NCBI GenBank assembly: GCA_964391735.1
Contig: CAYMNF010000020.1
Location: 1-30,578 of the forward strand
From: CAG-1031 sp964391735
GTDB taxonomy: Bacteria > Bacteroidota > Bacteroidia > Bacteroidales > Muribaculaceae
Reading direction: 5' to 3'
Length of the DNA stretch: 30,578 nt
In this document: positions 16,690-24,887 of the stretch, piece by piece
Layout of the letters: each line of letters begins with the position of its first letter
How positions within the stretch are numbered: the first letter of the stretch is position 1
Made by a program: the position numbers and the translations under genes
The notes under the pieces: generated by a model
What the model saw: only the letters and a program-made list of their open reading frames with translations
What the model was told of the DNA's origin: nothing
Database searches by the model: none

Positions 16690-18344
16690 AAATATTCTGC
16701 AGCAATCTCAATGAGTATATCCCCTTCACCGGCGGGGAGACCCTGCTTGACATCTATAACCGACTGAGTGACCGTATACCTTTTACCCCTATTTGTGCAC
16801 GCGTCAATAATCGCACCGAGGATTTGCGCTACCCACTGTTTGCGCCCAAACAGGTTGAGTTCCTTGCCGACGAGAGTGCATCGGGCCGACGGGTTTATGT
16901 GCGTTCACTGTGTATGATGCTATATAAAGCGGTCTGTGATCTTTACCCCGGCACGCGTTTGCGCATTGAACACTCGATTGCCAAAGGATATTTTTGCCGG
17001 TTGTTCAAAGGCAAAAAGGTTGACCCGGACACCGTTGAAGCCCTCAAGGCTCAGATGCACCTTATCAGCGCCGCCGACATGCCCTTTGTTCGGCATACAA
17101 AGCTGACGCCTGACGTAAAAGAGATTTTCAAGTCCGAAGGCCTCAATGACAAAGTGCGCCTGCTGTCTACCACTCATGAGGTCTATACAAATTACTATTC
17201 ATTGGGTGAGGTGTGCGACTCCTATTACGGCTGCCTTGCGCCCTCAACCGGGTACATGAACGTCTTTGACCTTATACCCTACAAAAACGGATTCCTGCTG
17301 ATGGGACCCCATGACAAGATGCCTGAGGTCCCCGCTGTACCCATTGAGCAGAATAAGCTCTTTGATGCCTTTACCCGACACCTTGACTTCAACAAAATTA
17401 TAGGCGTTCGCAATGTGGGCGAGCTCAACCTGAGTGTTGAAAGGGGCGAAAGCAAGACCCTGATAAACGTGGCCGAGGCCCTGCATGTAAAATACATTAC
17501 CAAGATAGCCGATGAGATTGCCGAGAGATATGAGCAAGGAGGTGCCCGCATAGTTTTGGTAGCCGGGCCATCATCATCTGGCAAAACCACCTTTACCAAA
17601 CGACTGGCCGTGCAATTGCTCACCAACATGTTGCGGCCGCAAATGATTTCTCTTGACGACTATTTCATTGACCGGGACTGCACACCCCTCGATGAGGATG
17701 GCCAGAAAGATTATGAGAGCCTTTATGCCCTTGACCTTGAAACCTTCAACAACGACCTGAACAGGCTGTTGGCAGGTGAGGAGGTTGAGCTTCCCTATTA
17801 TAATTTTGAGATGGGGAAACGCCAATATCGCGGCAACCGCATACGACTTGACAAGGGCTCGGTGCTGCTGATTGAGGGGATTCACGGACTAAATCCCGAG
17901 CTGACGGCAGCGGTGGCCGAGGATATGAAGTACCGTGTCTATGTCTCGGCCCTTACGACCCTTGCGATTGATGACCACAACTGGGTATCAACTACTGATA
18001 ACAGACTGATGCGCCGCATCATACGCGACCGCGCTTACCGCGGTGTGTCAGCGCTGGATACCATCAGGCGTTGGCCCTCGGTGCGCCGGGGTGAGGAACG
18101 GTGGATTTTCCCGTATCAGGAGAATGCCGACTCAATGTTCAACTCCTCACTGCTGTTTGAACTGTCGGTTATGAAAGAACGCATAATGCCGGTACTGGCC
18201 CAGGTACCCCATGATGTCCCCGAATATGCCACTGCGGCACGTCTGATGACCTTTTTGGACTATTTTGCTGCCATTGATGAGCAGGCCATACCACCCACAT
18301 CTCTCCTCAGGGAGTTTTTGGGCGGCTCCTCGTTCCACTATTGA
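16686..18344 (+). CDS. Uridine kinase-like nucleoside kinase with TGS/threonyl-tRNA-synthetase-like N-terminus
   Basis: A 552-residue P-loop kinase of the uridine kinase/phosphoribulokinase family. The N-terminus (about 1-60) resembles a TGS ubiquitin-like domain. Residues about 75-260 resemble the second additional domain of threonyl-tRNA synthetase (IEHSIAKGYFC). The kinase part begins near 290 with Walker A GPSSSGKTTF (294-303), then SLDDYF, the base/substrate loop DLETFNNDL, and LIEGIHGLNPEL. Bacteroidota genomes commonly carry this fusion, annotated as nucleoside kinase. The phosphorylated nucleoside cannot be read from sequence. Its ATG overlaps the stop of LtaS-like copy 5, so it is the operon's last gene. 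Its TGA stop directly abuts the TAA of the convergent GH3 gene, with no terminator between. Confidence 0.82.
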   Translation: MKIFCSNLNEYIPFTGGETLLDIYNRLSDRIPFTPICARVNNRTEDLRYPLFAPKQVEFLADESASGRRVYVRSLCMMLYKAVCDLYPGTRLRIEHSIAKGYFCRLFKGKKVDPDTVEALKAQMHLISAADMPFVRHTKLTPDVKEIFKSEGLNDKVRLLSTTHEVYTNYYSLGEVCDSYYGCLAPSTGYMNVFDLIPYKNGFLLMGPHDKMPEVPAVPIEQNKLFDAFTRHLDFNKIIGVRNVGELNLSVERGESKTLINVAEALHVKYITKIADEIAERYEQGGARIVLVAGPSSSGKTTFTKRLAVQLLTNMLRPQMISLDDYFIDRDCTPLDEDGQKDYESLYALDLETFNNDLNRLLAGEEVELPYYNFEMGKRQYRGNRIRLDKGSVLLIEGIHGLNPELTAAVAEDMKYRVYVSALTTLAIDDHNWVSTTDNRLMRRIIRDRAYRGVSALDTIRRWPSVRRGEERWIFPYQENADSMFNSSLLFELSVMKERIMPVLAQVPHDVPEYATAARLMTFLDYFAAIDEQAIPPTSLLREFLGGSSFHY

Positions 18345-19877
18345 TTATTGATTTTGCATCATCTTCTGCAGCTCATTGATGAGCCGGGGGGAGTTGGACA
18401 ACCGGGGAACCTTGCGTTGTCCACCCAGTTTACCTGTTGATTGCAGCCAGCGGTCAAACAACCCGGCGGGTGCGGCATCAACCGTCAAACAGTCCAGGAA
18501 CAGGTCGCCGGTGCGCTTGGCATCATAGTCGCTGTTTACATGCCGCAATTCGCGGTCCAGCTGCAGGGCAAAGGCCTTAAGGTCAGACGGCTGAATCTTA
18601 AATTCAATTATCCAGTGGTGGCGCCCGTGTTTACCGTCCCGGGCATATACGGGGCCGGCTGTAAAATTGGTAACCTCACAGTTCATTGCACGGGATGCCG
18701 CCAATATGGCATCCTCGGCATTGTTAACCATCACCTCCTCGCCAAACGCATTTATAAAATGTTTTGTACGGCCGGCAATGGTGACGCGCAACGGTGCTGT
18801 TGACTCAACCCTAACGGTGTCACCGATGGGGTAACGCCATAAGCCGTTGACATTGCTGATGACAAGGGCATATACCTCTCCCGCAACAACCTCCCACGGC
18901 GGCAGCAACTGTGGCAGGGGGTTACCGTCAGGGCCGATAGGTTGGAACTCGAAAAATGTCCCGGCATCCAAAAGCAGTAGCATCGCCCGTTTTTGCAAAT
19001 CATCCTGCACGGCAAAGAATCCCTCTGAGGCGTTATAGTTCTCAACCCAGTGCATCTTTGATGCATCTGTTATCCGCTCATATTGGTGGCGGTAAGGGCC
19101 AAAAGAAATTCCCCCGTGGAAAAAGACCTCAAGGTTTGGCCACACATCATGCAACGATGTTGCCCCGGTAACCTGTAAAATTTTCTCAGCTACACCCAGC
19201 ATCCATGACGGGACGCCTGATATGTTGGTTACATCATGTGCCGCGGCAGCCTCAGCCGCCAGCAAGGGCAACTTCTCCATCCAGTCCTCCATCAGGGCAA
19301 CCTTGCGTGAAGGCACCCTCATCAGGTCAGCCCACACGGGCATGTGGCGAATCAATGAGGCACTAAGGTCTCCTACCCTCACCCCGGCAGGTAAATCAAG
19401 CGTATTGGCAAAACTTCCCCCTAAAATCAGGGCCTTGCCGTCCATGATTCTGCTACCCGGTACATTGTCGAGGTAGTGGGCCACCGTATGGCGTGTGCCC
19501 CGATAGTGAGACCGGCGAAAACCCTCAGCGGTGATAGGGATATACTTGCTGCGACCGTCTGAGGTCCCTGATGACTGTGCAAACCACCGCACACGGCCGG
19601 GCCATAATACATTCTTTTCGCCCCGAACCATGCGCATAATCAACGGCCTTAGCTGAGAGTATTCAACCGGCTCAGGAATGGCCGAGGTATAATCGGCATA
19701 ACTGCGCACCTTGGCAAACCCGTGTTGCCGCCCCCATTGTGTGTTGCGGGCCAGGCGCACCATGCGTTGCAACTCGCAACGCTGCACATCTTCAACCGCC
19801 CCACCGTCAAACCAAGAATGCGCCGCGCGTAGGCGCGACGCAAACATAGGTTTTATCAGTGGTGTGATGATGCGCAT
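18345..19877 (-). CDS. GH3-family acyl-adenylating enzyme
   Basis: A 510-residue protein of the GH3 auxin-responsive family, an acyl-adenylate-forming fold that in plants joins amino acids to jasmonate or auxin. All three nucleotide motifs are present: SSGTSDGRSKYIP at residues 102-114, YNASEGFFAVQ in the middle, and GLWRYPIGDTVRV further on. Chemistry (ATP-dependent carboxylate activation) is likely; the acid and acceptor in bacteria are unknown. There is no signal peptide, so it is cytosolic. The start ATG (19875-19877) overlaps the stop of the Bax-inhibitor-like gene by one base (TGATG), so the two are translationally linked. The family occurs widely in Bacteroidota. Confidence 0.85.
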   Translation of the reverse strand: MRIITPLIKPMFASRLRAAHSWFDGGAVEDVQRCELQRMVRLARNTQWGRQHGFAKVRSYADYTSAIPEPVEYSQLRPLIMRMVRGEKNVLWPGRVRWFAQSSGTSDGRSKYIPITAEGFRRSHYRGTRHTVAHYLDNVPGSRIMDGKALILGGSFANTLDLPAGVRVGDLSASLIRHMPVWADLMRVPSRKVALMEDWMEKLPLLAAEAAAAHDVTNISGVPSWMLGVAEKILQVTGATSLHDVWPNLEVFFHGGISFGPYRHQYERITDASKMHWVENYNASEGFFAVQDDLQKRAMLLLLDAGTFFEFQPIGPDGNPLPQLLPPWEVVAGEVYALVISNVNGLWRYPIGDTVRVESTAPLRVTIAGRTKHFINAFGEEVMVNNAEDAILAASRAMNCEVTNFTAGPVYARDGKHGRHHWIIEFKIQPSDLKAFALQLDRELRHVNSDYDAKRTGDLFLDCLTVDAAPAGLFDRWLQSTGKLGGQRKVPRLSNSPRLINELQKMMQNQ

Positions 19878-20617
19878 CAGTCGTTTGAGTTACCGAAGAA
19901 ACGCAACAGGTACAGGAACAGGTTGATGAAATCAAGATACAGATTCAGGGCTCCCAGGGTTGCCAGTCGACCAACCTGGTCGGCGGGGGTAACCTCGGCC
20001 ATACGTTTGATGGTCTGGGTATCCCATGCGGTGAGGCCTACAAAGATAAGTACTCCGGCAATTGAGATGACCCATCCAAGTCCTGTACTGTGCAGGAAAA
20101 TATTTACAACCGATGCGATAATCAGACCGATAAGGGCCATGAAAAGGATTGAGCCCCAACGGGTGAGGTCGTTAGTGGTGAAGTAGCCATACACGCTCAT
20201 GGCACCGAATGTGCCGGCCGTGATAAAGAATGTCTTGGCAATGGAGGTACCTGTGTACACAAGGAAGATAGGTGCCAGGGCCAAGCCGTTGACAGCGGCA
20301 AAAATGTAGAACAATAGTGTCCCCATGGCGGTAGACATCTTGTAGATACCGCCGCTGATGGCAAATACCAAAACAAATTCACCGATAAACAATCCCCAGT
20401 AGAACCAGGAGTTGCTCACCATAAAGCGCATATAGTCAGCTGAGCCGGCACAGAACATTGATATGAAGGCTGTCACCAGCAAGCCGAGGGTCATCTTCAG
20501 GTAAACCCTCTTCATGGCATCGCTTGCCAGCGCTATTGCACCGCTGCCATAGTTGTTATAACTCTGATATCCGTTTGATTGACCGCGTGTGGGGTCAAAG
20601 GGAGGAGGTGTTGCCAT
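19877..20617 (-). CDS. Bax inhibitor-1/YccA family membrane protein
   Basis: A 246-residue integral membrane protein of the BI-1 (TMBIM/YccA) family. After a Gly/Asn/Tyr-rich cytosolic start of about 30 residues come roughly seven spans, including LGLLVTAFISMFC, FIGEFVLVFAISGGIY, LFYIFAAVNGLALAPIF and LGWVISIAGVLIFVGLTAW. The conserved acidic signature WDTQTIKRMAE follows the sixth span and FINLFLYLLRFF forms the end. Relatives act as pH-sensitive calcium leak channels or modulate the FtsH protease; which applies here is not known. The ATG at 20615-20617 is preceded by a purine-rich AAAAAAGGAAAA stretch. It lies 84 nt downstream of argS on the same strand and overlaps the GH3 gene by one base. 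Confidence 0.9.
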   Translation of the reverse strand: MATPPPFDPTRGQSNGYQSYNNYGSGAIALASDAMKRVYLKMTLGLLVTAFISMFCAGSADYMRFMVSNSWFYWGLFIGEFVLVFAISGGIYKMSTAMGTLLFYIFAAVNGLALAPIFLVYTGTSIAKTFFITAGTFGAMSVYGYFTTNDLTRWGSILFMALIGLIIASVVNIFLHSTGLGWVISIAGVLIFVGLTAWDTQTIKRMAEVTPADQVGRLATLGALNLYLDFINLFLYLLRFFGNSND

Positions 20618-20701
20618 TTGTTTTCCTTTTTTATAAATGGATGATTTCTTAATTCTATTCTTTATATTCTCTTTTTAAATAACGTGGAAAAGCCGTTTTT
20701 G

Positions 20702-22489
20702 TTACATGCGTTGTGGCGCAGGTATGCCAAGCAGCTCAAGGGCTGAAGCAATGACATCAGCCGTTACGCGGCTCAGGGTCAGGCGCAGAGCCCGGGCGGC
20801 CTCATCCTGCTCGCCCAACACAGCGCAGTCATGGTAGAACTGGTTATACTCCTTGGTAAGGGCGTAGGCATAGTTGGCTATTGTGGCCGGGGAATAGGTA
20901 CGTCCCGCTTCCTCAACCACTGCCGGATACTCGGCAAGGCGCTGTATCAGGGTCACCTCACGCTCATTGGGGATAGCCCCGGCAAAATCGGTGGCGTTAA
21001 GGCCCTGTTCCTCAGCTTTACGCAGCAGTGAGCGTATGCGGGCGTGGGTATACTGTATGAAAGGCCCGGTGTTGCCGTTGAAGTCTATCGACTCCTTGGG
21101 GTTGAACATCATTCCCTTTTTGGGGTCCACCTTCAACAGGAAGTACTTCAGGGCTCCAAGGCCCACGGTCTCATACACTTCGGCTTTCTGCTCTTCGGTC
21201 AGACCCTTAATTTTACCCATCTCCTCACCGGTCTGGCGGGCAGTGGTGGCCATCTCCTCCATCAGGTCGTCGGCATCAACAACAGTACCCTCGCGGCTCT
21301 TCATCTTACCCTCGGGTAGCTCAACCATCCCGTATGAGAAGTGTACCAGGCCTTTGCCCCAGGCAAAGCCAAGGCGATCAAGCAACTTGCTCAATACCTT
21401 AAAGTGGTATTCTTGCTCATTACCAACGACATAAACCATTTTGTCAATGGGATAGTCGTTGTAGCGCAGTTTTGCAGTGCCGATATCCTGGGTCATATAC
21501 ACTGAGGTGCCGTCGCTGCGCAAAAGTAGCTTTTTGTCAAGCCCCTCATCGGTGAGGTCGGCCCATACTGATCCGTCAGCCTCACGCGTAAACAGGCCCT
21601 CGGCAAGCCCGCGCTCAACCTCTTTCTTGCCTTCAAGGTAGGTGTTGCTCTCATAGTAAATCTTGTCAAAGCCCACACCCATACGTTCATAGGTACTGTC
21701 AAAACCGTCGTACACCCATTGGTTCATCTGTTGCCAGAGCGCACGCACCTCGGGGTCATTGGCCTCCCAACGACGCAGCATATCGCGGGCCTCCAACAGC
21801 AGCGGGGCCTTCTCCTTGGCCTCATCGGCATCTAATCCTTGCTCAATCAGTTGCTGAACCTGTTCCTTGTATTTTTTGTCAAACAAGACATAGAAATCGC
21901 CGATAAGGTGGTCACCCTTTTTGCCGGCTTTTTCAGGAGTTATCCCGTCACCCCACTTCTGCCAGGCCAACATTGACTTGCAAATGTGGATCCCGCGGTC
22001 ATTCACGATATTGGTCTTGACAACCCGGTTGCCACACGCTTTCAAAATCTCGCTGAGGCTGTGGCCCAACAGGATATTACGCAAGTGCCCTAAGTGCAGG
22101 GGCTTGTTGGTGTTAGGTGATGAGTATTCAATCATGACCAGGGGAGCGTCTTCACCTACCGGCTTGCGCCCGTACCCGGGTGTGCCGGCAATCTCCTCAA
22201 GGACCTTTGTCCAGTGACCGGGGTCAACAACGATATTCAAAAAGCCGTTGACGGCATTGAAGCGGGCTACCACCGGCACGTTTTTCTCAAGCCACTCACC
22301 AATCTCGGCACCAACGGCGGCCGGAGCCTTGCGGGCAGCCTTTACGTACGGGAAAACCACTACTGTCAGGTTTCCCTCAAACTCCTTGCGGGTTGATTGC
22401 AGCTGAACATCCTCCGGACGGGCATCAAGACCGTAAAGCTCCTTTACGGCGCTTACGACCCCCTCCTGTATCATATTTTCAATTGTCAT
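20702..22489 (-). CDS. argS: Arginyl-tRNA synthetase
   Basis: A class I synthetase that charges tRNA-Arg in the cytosol. The open frame begins at 22513 with TTG, but that codon lies inside a perfect -7 promoter box (22511-22518). The ATG at 22487-22489 is therefore the likely start, giving 595 residues. In order: N-terminal tRNA-binding domain (about 1-110), the HIGH-type motif in NKPLHLGHLRNILLG, the Rossmann core, the KMSK-like loop GKMKSREGTVV, and a C-terminal DALR anticodon domain ending LELLGIPAPQRM. No ArgS anomaly is visible. The BI-1 and GH3 genes lie downstream on the same strand and may be co-transcribed. Confidence 0.96.
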   Translation of the reverse strand: MTIENMIQEGVVSAVKELYGLDARPEDVQLQSTRKEFEGNLTVVVFPYVKAARKAPAAVGAEIGEWLEKNVPVVARFNAVNGFLNIVVDPGHWTKVLEEIAGTPGYGRKPVGEDAPLVMIEYSSPNTNKPLHLGHLRNILLGHSLSEILKACGNRVVKTNIVNDRGIHICKSMLAWQKWGDGITPEKAGKKGDHLIGDFYVLFDKKYKEQVQQLIEQGLDADEAKEKAPLLLEARDMLRRWEANDPEVRALWQQMNQWVYDGFDSTYERMGVGFDKIYYESNTYLEGKKEVERGLAEGLFTREADGSVWADLTDEGLDKKLLLRSDGTSVYMTQDIGTAKLRYNDYPIDKMVYVVGNEQEYHFKVLSKLLDRLGFAWGKGLVHFSYGMVELPEGKMKSREGTVVDADDLMEEMATTARQTGEEMGKIKGLTEEQKAEVYETVGLGALKYFLLKVDPKKGMMFNPKESIDFNGNTGPFIQYTHARIRSLLRKAEEQGLNATDFAGAIPNEREVTLIQRLAEYPAVVEEAGRTYSPATIANYAYALTKEYNQFYHDCAVLGEQDEAARALRLTLSRVTADVIASALELLGIPAPQRM

Positions 22490-22510
22490 ATTCTGCGGTT
22501 TTATACCCTG

Positions 22511-22518
22511 CAAAGGTA
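22511..22518 (-). promoter_or_regulatory. -7 promoter element of argS
   Basis: TACCTTTG on the minus strand matches TAnnTTTG exactly and is identical to the tRNA-fMet -7 box. It ends 21 nt before the ATG at 22489. A clear -33 TTTG is not visible at 19-21 bp. The deaD terminator hairpin begins 23 nt upstream of it. Confidence 0.5.
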
Positions 22519-22540
22519 CAACTTTTTTCGCATATAAACG

Positions 22541-22589
22541 CGCGATATGGACACATCCTCCATATACCGAAGGGGGCGTCCATATCGCG
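22541..22589 (-). terminator. Hairpin after the DEAD-box helicase gene
   Basis: CGCGATATGGAC at 22541-22552 and its perfect complement at 22578-22589 enclose a 25-nt loop. Read on the minus strand it begins 26 nt after the helicase stop (22615) and precedes the argS promoter. There is no strong U-tract, so it may be a terminator or a 3'-end stabilising structure. Confidence 0.6.
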
Positions 22590-22614
22590 GTCTATTTGGT
22601 GATTATGTCAAGGT

Positions 22615-24396
22615 TTACTTATGCTTGCCGGCATTTTTGCGAAAAAAGTCAGCAACTGTCTCCTCTCGGTTAGGGTCGGTGTCTGAGGCTTCCTCACTTT
22701 GGTTCTTTTTCCCGGCCTTTCTCTTTGATGCCGAGGCATAGTCTTTGTCAGGGCTGGCGATCTCGCTGTATACATGCTTGCCAAAGAATTCGGCACCCTT
22801 CAGGCCATTGACAACGCGCTTGGCATCGGCGGCCTTAACATCAAACAGAGAGTAGTTGGGCATCAGGTCTATACGGCCGACATCAACCCTCTTGCCCTCA
22901 ATGGTGTGGTTGAGCATGTCAATGAGGTTTCCTGCAAAGAAACCGTTGTTCTTGCCAAGGTTTACGTAAATTCGTTCCATACCCTTGTCGGCGGTACGCC
23001 TGTCCTTATCCGCCTCGTTGCGCGGGCGTGCGTTACGCTCCCGGCGCTCGCGTGTGGGCTTCTCATCTATAAAGTCAATCTTCGGGGCATCCTTATAGTA
23101 TTCAAGCAGTCGGTTCAGTTCCAAACCAACCATACGCTTCAGCAGGTCCTCGCTTGACAGCCATGAAAGCTTGCGCTCAACACCCGGCAGATATTTTGCC
23201 ACGGCATCCTCGTCAACCTTTACCCTCTCAAGTTTATCGGCAAGGTTATACAGCTGTTTTTCAATGATATGCTCAGGGGTCGGGACCTCCTTGCGCTCGA
23301 ACTTCTTACCGATAATCCTTTCGATTTCACGCAAGCGGCCCTTTTCACGTGAGTGGATAATAGCCACTGAGGTTCCTGCCTTGCCGGCACGACCTGTACG
23401 GCCTGAACGGTGGGTATACACCGCAGTGTCCTCAGGCAGGCCGAAGTTGATTACGTGTGTCAGGTCGTTTACATCAAGTCCACGGGCGGCCACATCGGTG
23501 GCTACCAACAGGCGCAGAACGCGGTCGCGGAACTTCTTCATTACCAGGTCACGTTGCTGCTGTGACATGTCCCCGTGCAACGCATCGGCATTATATCCGT
23601 CGGCAATAAGCTTGTCGGCAATCTCCTGGGTATCACGACGGGTACGACAAAATATTATGGCATAAATATTAGGGTTATCGTCAGCAATTCTCTTGAGGGC
23701 CAAATACTTGTCTCGGGCATTCACCATGTAGTAAATGTGGCGCACGTTTTGGGCACCCTCATTCTTCTTGCCCACAACAAACTCTACGGGCGCCTTCATA
23801 TACTGCTTGGCCACGCGCTCAATCTCAGGGGGCATAGTAGCCGAGAACAGCAACATCTTTCGGTCAGGATTTACATGTCCGAGGATCTCGGTGATTGAAT
23901 CCAGAAAACCCATATTGAGCATCTCATCGGCCTCATCAAGGATAACGGTGTAAACGTCACCCAACTTGGCAACCCCGCGCTTTATCAGGTCAAGGAGACG
24001 CCCCGGGGTAGCTACAATTACCTGCACACCGGCACGCAGGGCCTTGATCTGGCTCTCGATTGACGAGCCACCATAAACGGGCAACACTTTTACACCCTTA
24101 AGGTATTTTGAGTAATCGGCCAGGTCTGAACTGATTTGCAGACACAGCTCACGTGTCGGGGCGAGGATAAGAGCCTGGGGTTTCATCTCCTCAGGGTTTA
24201 TACGCTGCAAAACGGGCAAACCGAATGCGGCGGTCTTTCCCGTACCGGTCTGTGCCAACGCCACAACGTCGCCGTCCTTGGTCAACAAATGCGGGATAAC
24301 TGCCGTCTGTACGGGCATCGGGGTTTCGTAACCCATGTCCTCTATAGCGCGCAACAAAGGTTTGCTCACGCCTAATTCTTCAAATGTCTTTTCCAT
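22615..24396 (-). CDS. DEAD-box RNA helicase with DbpA-type RNA-binding tail
   Basis: A 593-residue ATP-dependent RNA helicase, probably in ribosome assembly or RNA turnover in the cytosol. In order: the Q motif (FEELGVSKPLLRAIEDMGY), motif I AQTGTGKTAAFGLP near residue 48, PTRELCLQ, TPGRLLDL, motif II DEADEML, motif III SATMPPE, IIFCRTR, ARGLDVNDL and motif VI HRSGRTGRAG. After a linker rich in Arg and Glu (about 440-470), a DbpA-like RNA-recognition domain spans about 475-548 (RIYVNLGKNNGFFAGNLIDM). A basic low-complexity end finishes the protein. DbpA tails recognise 23S rRNA in relatives; that partner is inferred. The AT-rich region upstream holds no exact -7 match. A start at 24394-24396 fits the Q motif. 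Confidence 0.93.
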   Translation of the reverse strand: MEKTFEELGVSKPLLRAIEDMGYETPMPVQTAVIPHLLTKDGDVVALAQTGTGKTAAFGLPVLQRINPEEMKPQALILAPTRELCLQISSDLADYSKYLKGVKVLPVYGGSSIESQIKALRAGVQVIVATPGRLLDLIKRGVAKLGDVYTVILDEADEMLNMGFLDSITEILGHVNPDRKMLLFSATMPPEIERVAKQYMKAPVEFVVGKKNEGAQNVRHIYYMVNARDKYLALKRIADDNPNIYAIIFCRTRRDTQEIADKLIADGYNADALHGDMSQQQRDLVMKKFRDRVLRLLVATDVAARGLDVNDLTHVINFGLPEDTAVYTHRSGRTGRAGKAGTSVAIIHSREKGRLREIERIIGKKFERKEVPTPEHIIEKQLYNLADKLERVKVDEDAVAKYLPGVERKLSWLSSEDLLKRMVGLELNRLLEYYKDAPKIDFIDEKPTRERRERNARPRNEADKDRRTADKGMERIYVNLGKNNGFFAGNLIDMLNHTIEGKRVDVGRIDLMPNYSLFDVKAADAKRVVNGLKGAEFFGKHVYSEIASPDKDYASASKRKAGKKNQSEEASDTDPNREETVADFFRKNAGKHK

Positions 24397-24458
24397 AAAT
24401 TTTTGGTTATGGTATATTTTTAAATTTTTTATTTCTGCTTATATAACAATCGTAATGA

Positions 24459-24486
24459 GAAAAAGTATTAACCCCAGAACTTTTTC
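24459..24486. repeat. 8-bp inverted repeat in the deaD/24554 divergent gap
   Basis: GAAAAAGT at 24459-24466 and ACTTTTTC at 24479-24486 pair perfectly around a 12-nt loop. It lies between the divergent helicase and small-protein genes and could be a leader structure of the helicase mRNA or a protein site. Confidence 0.3.
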
Positions 24487-24521
24487 CCGCACGAAATGGT
24501 TAATTTGGTAAAGACTAATGT

Positions 24522-24534
24522 GTTAATTATTAAC
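24522..24534. promoter_or_regulatory. Palindrome GTTAATTATTAAC upstream of the small gene
   Basis: A perfect 6-1-6 palindrome, 19 nt before the start at 24554. A one-mismatch -7 box (TTAATTTG, 24500-24507) lies just upstream, so the palindrome would fall at the start of the transcript, a usual operator position. AT-rich DNA makes chance occurrence possible. Confidence 0.3.
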
Positions 24535-24553
24535 TCTAAAAAATTATATCGCT

Positions 24554-24790
24554 ATGAGAGATGTATTGGACACCGAAGAACGCCGCGAGTTACCCGACTC
24601 AATGTATGGTCTGCCTGAACGCCGCGAGTTTCCTATGCCGGACGCTGCCCACGTGCGTGCCGCCGAGGCATATTTCCGCTATTGCCCGGAGGATTTGAAG
24701 CCGAAATTGGCACGAGCCATTCTCCGTTTTGCATCAGAATACGGGGTTGACATCCAGTCACCCACGATACTTAGCTATGCCAACGAATGA
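24554..24790 (+). CDS. Small DUF6582-like protein
   Basis: A 78-residue soluble protein with no signal peptide or span. The core LPDSMYGLPERREFPMPDAAHVRAAEAYF resembles, by recall, the DUF6582 pattern (LPDSxFxxPxRxYPIxDxxHAxxAL). That family occurs in bacteria and phages and has no known function. After it comes a basic helix (DLKPKLARAILRFASEYGVDI), the place where relatives have a run ending in AAVKRKYP. The first 20 residues contain an internal duplication: ERRELPDS and ERREFPMPD, encoded by an exact 14-nt direct repeat GAACGCCGCGAGTT. It is monocistronic, has a one-mismatch promoter, and is followed by a very strong hairpin. Those features argue for a real, possibly abundant product. Confidence 0.7.
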   Translation: MRDVLDTEERRELPDSMYGLPERREFPMPDAAHVRAAEAYFRYCPEDLKPKLARAILRFASEYGVDIQSPTILSYANE

Positions 24791-24808
24791 CATAACTGAC
24801 ATTTATTA

Positions 24809-24868
24809 ACATAACAACAAACTGCGCCGCAGCTGTTTTTACAGTGACGGCGCAGTTTGTTGTTATGT
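24809..24868. terminator. 21-bp perfect hairpin between convergent genes
   Basis: Arms 24809-24829 and 24848-24868 are exact complements over 21 bp, GC-rich toward the loop (CTGCGCCG/CGGCGCAG). The 18-nt loop can form an inner CTGT/ACAG stem. It sits 18 nt after the small gene and 19 nt before the end of the Lrp gene, so it can end both transcripts. No U-tract follows. Confidence 0.75.
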
Positions 24869-24887
24869 ACTATTGCTGGTCTTGTCC

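Noticed and set aside
20967..21434. Open frames antisense to argS, and similar ones antisense to ruvB (7077-7849)
   Set aside because: They mirror conserved genes on the opposite strand and show no recognisable protein features.
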